Of a DNA stretch of 64,000 bases, positions 26,777 to 36,020 are shown piece after piece. The notes under the pieces were generated by a model. It was given only the letters and a program-made list of their open reading frames with translations. It did no database searches and was not told the DNA's origin. The stretch's first letter is position 1. Each line of letters starts with the position of its first letter. The stretch comes from Chloroflexi bacterium GWB2_49_20. GTDB lineage: Bacteria; Chloroflexota; Anaerolineae; Anaerolineales; Villigracilaceae. The stretch is taken from the NCBI GenBank assembly GCA_001796335.1, contig MGMF01000001.1, positions 1-64,000 of the forward strand, in the 5' to 3' direction. Made by a program: the position numbers and the translations under genes.

Positions 26777-27459
26777 ACAGTCAACCACTGTCCGTAAACC
26801 ATCCTGAGCGTTGGAAAAAACTGATCCTGGTTCTAATCGTTTTGAATACTTTGCTTGGAGCTATTGTTGCCTACCTGCAGACCGATGCGAGTATCCGTTC
26901 CAGCCAGGCTAATATCGATTCCCAGTACTATTCCATTCTTGCCTCCGGAGAGTTGATCCGGCAAAGTATCCAGGGTACATACGATATTGCATCTTATGGA
27001 GAAGTACTTAAGAATACACAAGAATCAATGGTATTTCTGTATACCGCTCTGGATGAAGAGAGCAAAGGAAATTCAGCAGGGGCAGAACTGGCTTCCCTGC
27101 AGTCAGCCATCCAACAGGCCCGTGCTGATCAGGCTAAAGTACTTTCATTATTTTATTCCGATCCACGCTACGCTCCCAAATCTGAGGATCAAGTTCCTGA
27201 TATCCAGGCTTACTTCGATAACCAGACTGCAATTGTAAATTCACTGGTGAGTAAACAGAATGTTGCCTCAGACGATTACCATCTCTGGAGCAAGAAATCA
27301 GATGCTTATGTGGCAATATTGACTATTCTTGCAGTTGCCTTCTTCCTGCTGGGATTGGGTCAATCTCTGACTACAAAAGTTCGCCTGCTATTTGCAGTCT
27401 TCGGGCTGATTACCATGGCGATTGGTGGCTTCTGGTGCTTCCTGACTTTTATAAGTTAG
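26773..27459 (+). CDS. Membrane protein of unknown function (unit gene 3)
   Basis: 228 residues. N-terminal helix (about 16-36), an outside helical domain of about 130 residues rich in Ala, Gln and Ser, then two C-terminal helices (about 176-225). The start overlaps the stop of the previous gene, so the two are translationally coupled. The profile mirrors its neighbour. No enzymatic motif is visible. It converges on the ggt gene with a 40-base gap. Confidence 0.82.
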   Translation: MNSQPLSVNHPERWKKLILVLIVLNTLLGAIVAYLQTDASIRSSQANIDSQYYSILASGELIRQSIQGTYDIASYGEVLKNTQESMVFLYTALDEESKGNSAGAELASLQSAIQQARADQAKVLSLFYSDPRYAPKSEDQVPDIQAYFDNQTAIVNSLVSKQNVASDDYHLWSKKSDAYVAILTILAVAFFLLGLGQSLTTKVRLLFAVFGLITMAIGGFWCFLTFIS

Positions 27460-27499
27460 AAGAAAAACCTGGAGATTCGATTCTTGAGCAATTGAGTTG

Positions 27500-29131
27500 T
27501 TACACCAGGGTCATCGCGCATCCGTCCGCACGCGCATCACTGCCAGCACACAAAACTCCGCTAAGATTATCCCGCTGAATGATCTGACCTCTGCCAAACA
27601 AGGCTCGTTCATTACCACTAACCACTCGAATGGTATGCCCACGCGCTCTCAGATTGGCCACTACTCGTGGAGGAATCCCCTTCTCCAGGGCGACACCTCC
27701 CCCGGCCGTACCATCCTCAATGCAAAATCTGGGCAAATCCAGGCAGGCCTGCGGATCCAAATGGTCACTAGCCAGTGCAAGGAAGATCTGCAAATGCCCC
27801 TGTGGCTGCATGAAACCACCCATAACACCCAGGGCAGCATACAGGCTATGATCACTTTCCCGCGTCACCATGGCCGGGATGATGGTGTGATAAGGTCGTT
27901 TACCTGGGGCCAACACATTTGGATGGCCTTTCTCAAGGTTGAAATTATGGCCTCGATTATGCAACGTGAATCCCCATCCCGAGGGAACGATCCCGGTTCC
28001 AAAACCCATATAATTGCTGTTGATAAACGAGCACGCGTTTCCAAACTTATCCACCACACAGAAATAGACTGTATCCGTTGAAGCAACGGGTACACCATAT
28101 TGCTGGTCTATTTTGGCATGATTTGGATCGATCAATTTTCTGCGATCATTTGCATAGTCTTTGGAGAGTAATTCGTGGACCGGAACCTCCGAAAAAACCG
28201 GGTCAGCCAGGTACCAGCGTGTATCTGCAAATGCCAGGCGCATGGCTTCAATCTCCAAATGCAACCGCACAGGAGAGATTGGATCAAACCCTTCAAGATC
28301 AAAACCTTCAATGATGTTTAACGCCAGAAGGGCTGCCAGGCCCTGCCCGTTTGGAGGGCACTCCCATAAGCGCAAACCTCGAAAACTGGTACTAATGGGG
28401 TCTTCCCAGGTACTGAGGTGATTGGCCAAGTCTGCCATGCTCATACAACCACCTGCCTGATGGATCGTATTCACAATCGCTTCACCAATTTCCTCTTTAT
28501 AGAAAACTGCTTTACCTTTTTCTGCAATCAACTTGAAAGTTCGTGCCAGGCCCGGATTTTTAAATACTTCTCCCGGGTTGGGTCCACGACCCTCAATAGT
28601 CATTTGGTTGCCGTTCAATGCCGAAGCCAATTGTCGTTGAGCGCCTCGCTGCCAGAAATATGAGGTCAGCGGAGCCACCGGGAATCCACCCTCAGCCAAT
28701 CTAATTGCCGGATTTAATATTTCGGCCATTGGCAGAGAACCGAAACTCTCCAGCAAGTCAAACCACCCGGCGCACGCACCGGGTACTGTAATTGTATATG
28801 GATGAAAAGGAGGTAGTTCCGTACCCAGACCTTCTTTTCCCAATCGTTCAAGAGAGAGCTCGGCTGGAGCTCGTCCAGATCCATTTAACGCACTAATCTG
28901 ACCAGTATTTGCCTCGTAGTAGAGCGCAAAACAATCGCCTCCAATGCCAGTGGAGGTTGGCTCGGTAACATTAAGTGCAGCAGCAGTTGCCACGGCTGCA
29001 TCCGCAGCAGTTCCTCCCAGTTTTAAAATCTCCAGACCGGCAGCAGCAGCCAGTGGTTGCGAAGCTGCCACCATGCCCCCGCTTCCCATAACAGGTGAGC
29101 GGCGTGAGGAAAATTTCAGAATGTCATTCAT
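27500..29131 (-). CDS. ggt: Gamma-glutamyltransferase family Ntn-hydrolase
   Basis: Hydrolyses or transfers gamma-glutamyl groups, for example from glutathione-like compounds. 543 residues, self-processing into two subunits. The likely nucleophile is the Thr in ASTDTVYFCVVDKFGNACS near 358, followed by the substrate loop NSNYMGFGTG. The oxyanion Gly-Gly appears in ALGVMGGFMQPQGHLQI. No signal peptide, unlike secreted E. coli Ggt, so it is probably cytoplasmic. AGGAAAAC precedes ATG. It follows the CNNM-type gene by 15 bases. Confidence 0.92.
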   Translation of the reverse strand: MNDILKFSSRRSPVMGSGGMVAASQPLAAAAGLEILKLGGTAADAAVATAAALNVTEPTSTGIGGDCFALYYEANTGQISALNGSGRAPAELSLERLGKEGLGTELPPFHPYTITVPGACAGWFDLLESFGSLPMAEILNPAIRLAEGGFPVAPLTSYFWQRGAQRQLASALNGNQMTIEGRGPNPGEVFKNPGLARTFKLIAEKGKAVFYKEEIGEAIVNTIHQAGGCMSMADLANHLSTWEDPISTSFRGLRLWECPPNGQGLAALLALNIIEGFDLEGFDPISPVRLHLEIEAMRLAFADTRWYLADPVFSEVPVHELLSKDYANDRRKLIDPNHAKIDQQYGVPVASTDTVYFCVVDKFGNACSFINSNYMGFGTGIVPSGWGFTLHNRGHNFNLEKGHPNVLAPGKRPYHTIIPAMVTRESDHSLYAALGVMGGFMQPQGHLQIFLALASDHLDPQACLDLPRFCIEDGTAGGGVALEKGIPPRVVANLRARGHTIRVVSGNERALFGRGQIIQRDNLSGVLCAGSDARADGCAMTLV

Positions 29132-29146
29132 TGTTTTCCTGGTCCC

Positions 29147-30457
29147 TCATTTGGATTGTTCACTATTGGTAGTAATTACGGGCAAAGTAGTCACCAATAT
29201 TTTGTCAATGCGTTTGCCATCCATATCCATGATCTCAAAACGCAATCCATTCCACTCACATTGGTCAGCAGGTTTCGGGATTCGACCCATCAAGATCAAG
29301 ACCAATCCAGCCAAAGTCTCATACTCATCTTCATCAGGGAGATTTCGCAGGCTGAAGATCTCATTAAAATCTTCCACAGAGAGCATCCCATCCAAAAGCC
29401 AGGAACCATCCTGACGTTGGGTGGCTTGAGGGCCATCATTGGCAATTTCACCGATAATTTCGGAGACAATATCAACAATTGTGACCAACCCTTGTACTAC
29501 ACCAAACTCATCGATAATAAATAATACTTCTGTCTCACCTTCCCTGAACATCGCCAGGGCATGAGATCCGAAAGCAGTTTCAGGTATAAATAATGCAGGC
29601 TGAAGAATATCTTTGAGTTGACTCTTCTCTGGTTTATATTCCGCCAGCAGTACATCCTTGGCCTTGACCACTCCGAGCAGATGATCAAGATTACCCGAAC
29701 ATACAGGCAAGCGCGAATAAGGGCTTTCGGATATTTTTCTGCGAATTTCGTCTGGCGGGTCTTTTACATCCAGCCAGATTATTTCACTACGAGGCGTCAT
29801 CAATGAGGACAGGCGCCTGTCGTTGAGAGAAAAAACCCCTTCAACCATATCTTGTTCTGAGGCTTCAAAAACACCGGCTTGCGTACCCTGATCCAATAAA
29901 ACCTGGATCTCGGCTTCAGTTATTGGTGGATTATTTGATCCCTGGAACCCCAACAAGCGTAAAATTAATTCGGTGGTGGCGCTTAACATCCGCACAATCG
30001 GAGACATTATCTTTGAAGCTATTTCCATGGGTCTTGCAATTAAAGAAGCAACTCTTTCAGGTTGTTGGATGGCCAACCTTTTAGGAACCAATTCCCCCAG
30101 GATGATCGAGAGGAATGTGATCGTACCAACGACGATGACCAAACCGAGTGAATGGCTGTAAGGCTCCAATTTCGGGATTTTCGCAAACCATTCCGAAACG
30201 ATGACTGCCAGTGTCGCACCACCAATTGCTCCGGTCATCACATCGATCAGGGTGATCCCCACTTGAATGGTGGATAGAAACTGATTGGGGTTTTCAGACA
30301 GCTTCAAAACAGATCTTGCCCGTTTGTCACCTTCATTTGCAAGGTGATGCAATCTCGCCAGGCGAACCGATAACAAGGCAGCCTCTGACATGGCAAGTAT
30401 TCCATTCAAAATTAATAGGCCAATAATGATCAGGATATCACGTGTGAATTCAGACAT
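29147..30457 (-). CDS. CNNM/CBS-domain membrane protein (hemolysin C / CorC family)
   Basis: 436 residues. An N-terminal CNNM (DUF21) domain with four membrane helices (about 5-190, including NGILAMSEAALLSVRLARL) is followed by a CBS pair (about 210-335; LMTPRSEIIWLD, GVVKAKDVL) and a CorC_HlyC domain at the C-terminus (DGSWLLDGMLSVEDFNE). Proteins of this type are linked to Mg/Co efflux. ATG at 30457 chosen over the adjacent TTG. Likely in one operon with selD (37 bases upstream) and ggt. Confidence 0.92.
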   Translation of the reverse strand: MSEFTRDILIIIGLLILNGILAMSEAALLSVRLARLHHLANEGDKRARSVLKLSENPNQFLSTIQVGITLIDVMTGAIGGATLAVIVSEWFAKIPKLEPYSHSLGLVIVVGTITFLSIILGELVPKRLAIQQPERVASLIARPMEIASKIMSPIVRMLSATTELILRLLGFQGSNNPPITEAEIQVLLDQGTQAGVFEASEQDMVEGVFSLNDRRLSSLMTPRSEIIWLDVKDPPDEIRRKISESPYSRLPVCSGNLDHLLGVVKAKDVLLAEYKPEKSQLKDILQPALFIPETAFGSHALAMFREGETEVLFIIDEFGVVQGLVTIVDIVSEIIGEIANDGPQATQRQDGSWLLDGMLSVEDFNEIFSLRNLPDEDEYETLAGLVLILMGRIPKPADQCEWNGLRFEIMDMDGKRIDKILVTTLPVITTNSEQSK

Positions 30458-30494
30458 CAAACCATCACTTTCTTGTTTCTATTCACATCACCAC

Positions 30495-31556
30495 CTATAT
30501 GACTTCAATGCCTTCACCTTCCTTTACATGGCCAACCTCCCAAACCGGAAGGTTGTTCTCTTCAGCCTTTTTCATGAAATTTTTAAGTCTTGTGTTAGGA
30601 ACACCTAATAATAACCCACCGCTGGTTTGTGGGTCAAATAAAAGCATTTGGTTTTCTTTACTGATCCCGGGATCAAAAACCACTTGTGGTCCAAAATACA
30701 TGCGGTTATCCAATGCACCCCCCGGGAAAGTCCCCATTTGAGCATATTTCTCTGCGCAAGACACAAGTGGAATATTCTTGATTGAAAAAATTAGCCGAAC
30801 CTTCGAAGCTTGCGCCATTTCCAGTGCATGACCCAACAGGCTAAAACCGGTCACGTCGGTTCCAGCCCGAAGGTCAAATTCTTGAGCCAACAACGCCGCC
30901 TCTTTATTTAAGCGCTTCATCCAGGTCACAACTTCAGCCACATCCTCAGGATCAGCTTTTTCCTGTTTTAGCGCAGTTGTAGTTACGCCAAAACCAATTG
31001 GTTTGGTAAGCACCAGGCTATCGCCGGGGCGCAATCCCGCTTTGGTCAACTTTTTATCCGGGTGAACGAATCCAACCACAACCAGGCCAAACTTGGGTTC
31101 CTGGTCACGGATGGTATGTCCACCTGCCACCACTACGCCAGCTTCACGGGCTTTTTCTGCACCACCTCGAACGATCTCGCTCAACATCTCCGGGGGAAGG
31201 TTGGATGGGAAAGCCGCAATATTTAAAGCCAGAAAAGGCTGACCACCCATGGCATAGATATCCGATAGGGCATTCGCTGCTGCAATTTGACCATAATCAT
31301 AAGGGTCATCCACCACAGGGGTGAAAAAATCTGTCGTAACCACCAGTGCTCGCTCAGAATCCAAACGCCAGACAGCAGCATCGTCCGGATCATCCAAGCC
31401 TACCAGCAAATCCGGGAAATCCGAACCCTGGAACATGTTTTGAACAGGACGCAGAACCTGCGCCAGCGCTTCTGCGCTTAGTTTGGATGCTCAACCCGCA
31501 CAATTGGAGAGACTGGTTAGGCGGATCTTCTTTCCTGATGGTTTCTCTTCATTCAT
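30495..31556 (-). CDS. selD: Selenide, water dikinase SelD, selenocysteine-containing
   Basis: Makes selenophosphate from selenide and ATP for selenocysteine and selenouridine synthesis. 353 residues if the in-frame TGA at 31491-31493 is read as Sec22. The N-terminal part reads MNEEKPSGKKIRLTSLSNCA then G-Sec-A-S-K. In E. coli SelD the matching segment is GAGCGCK, with the catalytic Cys at the Sec position and the essential Lys three residues later, both conserved here. ORF finders start at Met41 (31436) and lose the active site. AIR-synthase-type motifs follow: DFFTPVVDDPYDYGQIAAAN, GGHTIRDQEP, FDPQTSGGLLLG. The organism must therefore have selA/selB/selC elsewhere. Confidence 0.93.
31450..31476 (-). 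promoter_or_regulatory. Candidate bacterial SECIS hairpin in selD
   Basis: Downstream of the UGA codon, CGCAGAA (31476-31470) pairs with TTCTGCG (31456-31450), giving a 7-bp stem with a 13-nt loop that starts with G. The loop begins 21 nt after UGA, within the spacing accepted for bacterial SECIS elements. An alternative shorter stem AGCGC/GCGCT overlaps it. Confidence 0.6.
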
Positions 31557-31621
31557 ATATTTTTCTCACGTTTATGCCAGGTACTTAATTTTGCCTGGCT
31601 TTAAGATAAAACTTGATCAAA

Positions 31622-32638
31622 TTATGGAGTGGTCAACTCCGGCAGAGGAAACACAAATGGTGAATTATTCGGCAAAAGCATGACCTTGATTTCCGGAGCC
31701 AGTTTGGTAATGTATTGGTATGTCAGTAGATCGGGGTTATTTTGAAGAATATTGGATATTAATTCAAGTGCTTTGGTCTCAGCTTCTGCCTGGATCAAGC
31801 GGGCTTCGGCTGCACCTTTGGATTGAATAACAACTGAATCCGCCTGTCCCTGTGCAACCTGGCGGGCTTGTTCTGCTTCCTGCTTCTTCTGTTGAACCAC
31901 AAATTGTGCCTGCAATGCGGTTTGTTCGGCAATTTGTTTTTGCTCCACTGCCGCAGCATATTCTTCGCTAAAATGGATATCTCGTAAAACAAAGTCCACC
32001 ATAATCAAGTCGTTTTCAGAAAATTTCAGTTCCAACTCATGCGTGATATTTTCTTCAAGTTCTATACGCTTGGTACTTACGATTTCCTCCACTCCGTATT
32101 GGGAGGCCATATCACGCATAATACCTCGCGCTAAAGGACGAACCACCTCATCCTGGAAACGGTCCTGCCAGTTGATGTGCAATAACACAACTTTCGTTGG
32201 ATCAATGGCATAGATGACAGATGCATCAATAAATACTTCCTGCCCATCCTTGGTGCGTGCCCGGATGGAATCATCCCCGACAATATCCCCTTCGGTGGAT
32301 GCTACAGACATTGTATATGTCTGCCGGGAGATGCTATAAAGTTGTACGGTCTCAGCAAAAGGGATCACCCAGCGCAAACCTGGCTGCAATGCCTGGTCAC
32401 GATACCCTTTTTCCTGCACGGCTGAAATGACCACACCGCGTTCATCCGGCTGGATAAAGACCAGTCCAGCGCTAACAGTTGAAAGCACCAAGGCCAGGAT
32501 GATGATCACGATAACGATCGAACTGGCACCTTTCAATGGTCTTCCGCGTGTCGCACGCATGACTGCAAGAACGATCACTCCCGCGACCAGTAACCAGGAA
32601 AAAGTCGCAAGTCCCTGTAAAGCAATGGCAATATTCAT
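31622..32638 (-). CDS. Prohibitin-like SPFH (band 7) membrane protein
   Basis: 338 residues from the second of two adjacent ATGs (GGAGGAA upstream). N-terminal helices at about 10-30 and 44-68 anchor it; the SPFH domain (about 70-240) contains DERGVVISAVQEKGYRD and GLRWVIPFAETVQ. A long coiled coil with EQKQIAEQTALQAQFV and repeated Q/A/E follows. SPFH proteins scaffold membrane microdomains. A second SPFH gene lies at 36021. It follows the 3' side of selD's start region, on the same strand, with 65 bases between. Confidence 0.9.
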   Translation of the reverse strand: MNIAIALQGLATFSWLLVAGVIVLAVMRATRGRPLKGASSIVIVIIILALVLSTVSAGLVFIQPDERGVVISAVQEKGYRDQALQPGLRWVIPFAETVQLYSISRQTYTMSVASTEGDIVGDDSIRARTKDGQEVFIDASVIYAIDPTKVVLLHINWQDRFQDEVVRPLARGIMRDMASQYGVEEIVSTKRIELEENITHELELKFSENDLIMVDFVLRDIHFSEEYAAAVEQKQIAEQTALQAQFVVQQKKQEAEQARQVAQGQADSVVIQSKGAAEARLIQAEAETKALELISNILQNNPDLLTYQYITKLAPEIKVMLLPNNSPFVFPLPELTTP

Positions 32639-32694
32639 CATTTCCTCCAAAACATATTAAGAAACTGTCCTAAAAATCGGGATGGTGTGGACGT

Positions 32695-32719
32695 GTTGGT
32701 GTCGCTCTGCGACGCCAAC
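32695..32719 (-). terminator. Hairpin downstream of wecB
   Basis: GTTGGTGTCGC (32695-32705) pairs with GCGACGCCAAC (32709-32719) with one G-T pair and a 3-nt loop. An outer GGGATG/CATCCC pair adjoins. No strong T-run on the minus strand. It probably ends the wecC-wecB transcript; its flanks vaguely resemble the 90-bp element family but not convincingly. Confidence 0.5.
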
Positions 32720-32795
32720 ATCCCTACTCACTTTCACCCTGTACTTTTCGGATAGATATTAATTCAAAAATATTATAACCGCATAATATTCTGCT

Positions 32796-33917
32796 TTAAT
32801 AACTCGGGAAATCAAGCAAAGCCTGAACGATACGTTTAGCAGCATGACCATCTCCAAAAGGATTGGTTGCTTTGGCCATGGCATTATATGCAGCTGGGTC
32901 ATCCAACAGCGAGGTTGCTTCAGCCATGATCTTTTCAGTATCAGTACCAACCAGTTTCAAGGTACCAGCTTCCACACCTTCGGGTCGTTCCGTAACCTCT
33001 CTCAAGACAAGGGTCGGGATACCAAACGCCGGGGCTTCTTCTTGAATTCCGCCCGAATCGGTCAACACTATGACAGCCCGTTTCATGAGATGAACCATCG
33101 GTAGATAATCCAAGGGTGGCAATAAGGTGATATGGGGAATATTCTGCAGCATCCGCCTGGCGGGTTCCTGTACGTTGGGATTCAGATGAACCGGATAGAC
33201 AATCTCAAGGTCTCCCCGAGCAGCAAGGTTTTTTAATGCAGTAAAAATATTTTCCAATGGAGCACCAAAGTTTTCCCGCCGGTGGGCAGTTACCAGAACC
33301 AATCGTTTTCCATGTTTCAATCCAAGCTGATCCACCAACCCTTTTACAACCTTTGGCTCGCTCTGTTTGGAAACCACTATTAATGCATCAATCACCGGGT
33401 TTCCGGTCACTCGAATGGCAGCTTCAGGGATCCCTTCATGCAGCAGATTCCTTTTTGTCCATTCGGTAGGGGCAAAATGTAGATCGGCTGTTATCCCGGC
33501 GACTCGTCGATTAATTTCTTCCGGAAATGGCTGCCATTTATCAAATGTACGCAAACCCGCTTCAACATGCCCAACCCTGATGCGGTGGTAATAAGAAAGC
33601 AGGGATGTGATGGCAACAGTGGTTGTATCTCCCTGTACCAATACCCAATCCGGTTTTATAGATTCCAACACTGGATCGAGATTTGTAAAAATTGCAGCGC
33701 TTAAACCCGCCAGGGATTGATCCGGGCGCATCAAATCTAGATCCACATTCGGTGTGATGTCAAAAAGATCCAGCACCTGGTCCAACATCTCGCGATGCTG
33801 TGCAGTTACGCATACAAATGATTCAAACCCTGGCGTCTTTGCCAGAGCCTGGACTACCGGGGACATTTTAACAGCCTCGGGTCTTGTTCCAAAAACAGAT
33901 AATATGCGTATCGGCAT
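32796..33917 (-). CDS. wecB: UDP-N-acetylglucosamine 2-epimerase
   Basis: Interconverts UDP-GlcNAc and UDP-ManNAc for surface polysaccharide synthesis. 373 residues, standard. GTRPEAVKMSPVV at the N-terminus, VQGDTTT near 95, HVEAGLRTFDKWQPFPEEINR near 115, and the C-terminal nucleotide site LTDSGGIQEEAP plus REVTERPEG are all family hallmarks. It follows wecC by 14 bases; together they make UDP-ManNAcA. Confidence 0.96.
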   Translation of the reverse strand: MPIRILSVFGTRPEAVKMSPVVQALAKTPGFESFVCVTAQHREMLDQVLDLFDITPNVDLDLMRPDQSLAGLSAAIFTNLDPVLESIKPDWVLVQGDTTTVAITSLLSYYHRIRVGHVEAGLRTFDKWQPFPEEINRRVAGITADLHFAPTEWTKRNLLHEGIPEAAIRVTGNPVIDALIVVSKQSEPKVVKGLVDQLGLKHGKRLVLVTAHRRENFGAPLENIFTALKNLAARGDLEIVYPVHLNPNVQEPARRMLQNIPHITLLPPLDYLPMVHLMKRAVIVLTDSGGIQEEAPAFGIPTLVLREVTERPEGVEAGTLKLVGTDTEKIMAEATSLLDDPAAYNAMAKATNPFGDGHAAKRIVQALLDFPSY

Positions 33918-33931
33918 GAAATTCCTGATGT

Positions 33932-35236
33932 TTATTTATTTGCTCCGAGTTTATAAAAAGAAAAACCTGCTGCTTCCCAATCCTTACCACTCCATCCATT
34001 GACCGTGTCGATCAAAATTCTGGTCGAAGTCATGGATGCCAATTCTTGCGGGGATAGAGCGCACAAGTTCTTATGATTGACAAGCAAAATAATGCCATCC
34101 ACATCTGAAAGGGCATTCTTGAGGTCTGGTTCGATACTAATGCCTGGCAGATTGGCATTCGATTTAAATGGCTCATAAGCCTTCACAAACGCACCTGCAT
34201 TCTGGAGCAGGTGCACAATCTCAACAGCAGGGCTTTCACGCAAGTCATCCACATCTGGTTTATAAGCCAAACCCAGTACTGCAATTTTCTTGCCTTTCAG
34301 ATCACCGAGTGCTTTTGCAACCAACTCCAGGACAAATTTGGGCTGGGCATCATTTACCTGCCTGGCTGTGTAAATTAGTCGGGCAATCTCAGGAGCGCTT
34401 TCAACAAAAAACCATGGATCCACACTAATGCAATGACCGCCCACCCCCGGACCTGGATTCAGGATTTTAACTCGTGGATGACGGTTCGCTATGGAAATGG
34501 CTTCCCAAACATCCACGCCGAATTGATCCGACAAGCGTGAAAATTCATTGGCTATGGCGATGTTGATATCACGATAGGTATTTTCCATCAGCTTCACCAT
34601 TTCAGCAGTGGTCGCATCTGTTAAAATGATCTCACCTTTGACAAAAGTGGCATACAGGTCCCGTCCAGCCTGGGCAGCCTGAAGCGTGATACCGCCTATC
34701 ACCCGGGCATTCTCAATCAACTCGCGTAAAATCTGCCCGGGAAGTACCCGTTCCGGTGAATAAGCAAGGTGAAAATCAATTCCTGCCTTGAGTCCGGATT
34801 CTTCAAGGATTGGCGCCACCAGGCTGTTGGTAGTGCGGGGAGGCGAAGTGGATTCGAGCACCACCAGGTTACCCTTACGAAGTACAGGCGCAATCGCCTG
34901 GGCGGCAGATGTGACTGCGCGCATATCTGCCAACTTGTATTGCTTCCCGTTAAATTCCCCGTATTTATCTGAGTAAAATGGTGTAGGCACAGCGATAATA
35001 AACGCATCTGCCTCTTCAGGTTTATCAGAAACGCTCAAGTTACCAGATCGGATGGCAGCTTCAACCACGGTTCGCAAACCTGGTTCGTGTATATGCAAAC
35101 CACCATTGCGCAGAGTTTCCAAGATTTGTAGATTTACATCTACGCCGACTACGCGCAAGCCGTGTGTTGCAAATGTACTGGCAGTTGGTAAGCCGATATA
35201 TCCAAGGCCAAGCACACAAATTTTTTCGAAGTTCAA
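33932..35236 (-). CDS. wecC: UDP-N-acetyl-D-mannosamine dehydrogenase
   Basis: Oxidises UDP-ManNAc to UDP-ManNAcA with two NAD. 434 residues. N-terminal Rossmann motif GLGYIGLPTASTFA; the VPTPF segment near 88; a catalytic loop with GVGGHCISVDPWF in which Cys is the nucleophile (near residue 262); and the C-terminal UDP-binding domain with GLAYKPDVDDLRESP. The start is TTG at 35236, supported by GGAGG five bases upstream. Pairs with wecB. Confidence 0.95.
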   Translation of the reverse strand: MNFEKICVLGLGYIGLPTASTFATHGLRVVGVDVNLQILETLRNGGLHIHEPGLRTVVEAAIRSGNLSVSDKPEEADAFIIAVPTPFYSDKYGEFNGKQYKLADMRAVTSAAQAIAPVLRKGNLVVLESTSPPRTTNSLVAPILEESGLKAGIDFHLAYSPERVLPGQILRELIENARVIGGITLQAAQAGRDLYATFVKGEIILTDATTAEMVKLMENTYRDINIAIANEFSRLSDQFGVDVWEAISIANRHPRVKILNPGPGVGGHCISVDPWFFVESAPEIARLIYTARQVNDAQPKFVLELVAKALGDLKGKKIAVLGLAYKPDVDDLRESPAVEIVHLLQNAGAFVKAYEPFKSNANLPGISIEPDLKNALSDVDGIILLVNHKNLCALSPQELASMTSTRILIDTVNGWSGKDWEAAGFSFYKLGANK

Positions 35237-35355
35237 TTTACCCTCCGGAAGGAAATTTGAGATGGTAGAGTTGTATTCTAACCTAAATCAGAGGAAGCGT
35301 AAAACCAGACTCATCATTTATCGTATATTAAGAGGAAATAAAGACAAGGATGTTG

Positions 35356-35361
35356 TATAAT
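35356..35361 (+). promoter_or_regulatory. -10 box of the nfeD-slipin operon
   Basis: Perfect TATAAT; a start near 35368 would give a 22-nt leader with AAAGGAG before the ATG at 35390. No clear -35. Confidence 0.55.
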
Positions 35362-35389
35362 AAAAAAGGCTTTCTTGAAAGGAGCCAAA

Positions 35390-35995
35390 ATGGAATTCTT
35401 TACTGATCCAAATATTGCTTATGTACTGCTCGTTCTCGGGTCGATCCTGACCCTGCTGGCAATCATTACCCCAGGCACTGGTGCCCTCGAGATAGGCGCC
35501 TTATTCTCTCTGGCGTTGTCTGGTTTTGCCGCCTTTCAATTAGGTTTCAACCTATGGGCGCTTGTAGTGTTGGTATTGATGCTTGTTCCTTTTGTTTATG
35601 CCACTCGCAAACCAAAAAGGGGAATCTACCTGGCTGTGAGCATTTTCATGCTGATCATTGGGTCTATTTACCTTTACCCAGCACAAGGTTTTCGACCGTC
35701 TGTCAACCCTTACCTGGCTGCCATCGTGTCCCTCTTCACCGGTGTGTTTGTCTGGTTGATTGTTCTAAAAACAATGGCTGCAATGCATTCCCGCCCAAAC
35801 CATGACCTGGGAAGTCTGCTTGGGCAGATAGGAGAAACAAAAACAATTGTTCAAAGTGAAGGTTCGGTGCAGATGGATGGTGAATTGTGGTCTGCCCGGA
35901 GCGAGAAACGTATCCCCGTCGGAAAACAAGTACGGGTCGTCGGTCGGGATGGCTTTACCCTGATTGTCGAGAGCGACGATCAGAGTGTCAATTAA
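35390..35995 (+). CDS. NfeD-family membrane protein
   Basis: 201 residues from ATG at 35390 (AAAGGAG upstream). Three to four membrane helices (about 8-28, 35-65, 75-95 and 107-125) precede the cytoplasmic OB-fold NfeD domain (about 140-195), with GQIGETKTIVQSEGSVQMDGELW and VGKQVRVVGRDGFTLIVE. NfeD proteins pair with slipins, and the next gene is one. This is the short, protease-less NfeD type. Confidence 0.9.
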   Translation: MEFFTDPNIAYVLLVLGSILTLLAIITPGTGALEIGALFSLALSGFAAFQLGFNLWALVVLVLMLVPFVYATRKPKRGIYLAVSIFMLIIGSIYLYPAQGFRPSVNPYLAAIVSLFTGVFVWLIVLKTMAAMHSRPNHDLGSLLGQIGETKTIVQSEGSVQMDGELWSARSEKRIPVGKQVRVVGRDGFTLIVESDDQSVN

Positions 35996-36020
35996 TCAAT
36001 AGAATATTTAAGGAGGTACC

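Noticed and set aside
31437-31556. Reading the selD upstream TGA as a true stop with start at Met41
   Set aside because: That start would remove the catalytic residue and essential Lys, and the upstream frame matches the SelD N-terminus exactly.
32670-32740. Hairpin after wecB as a fifth copy of the 90-bp element
   Set aside because: The central stem is similar in style but the flanks and inverted ends do not match well enough.
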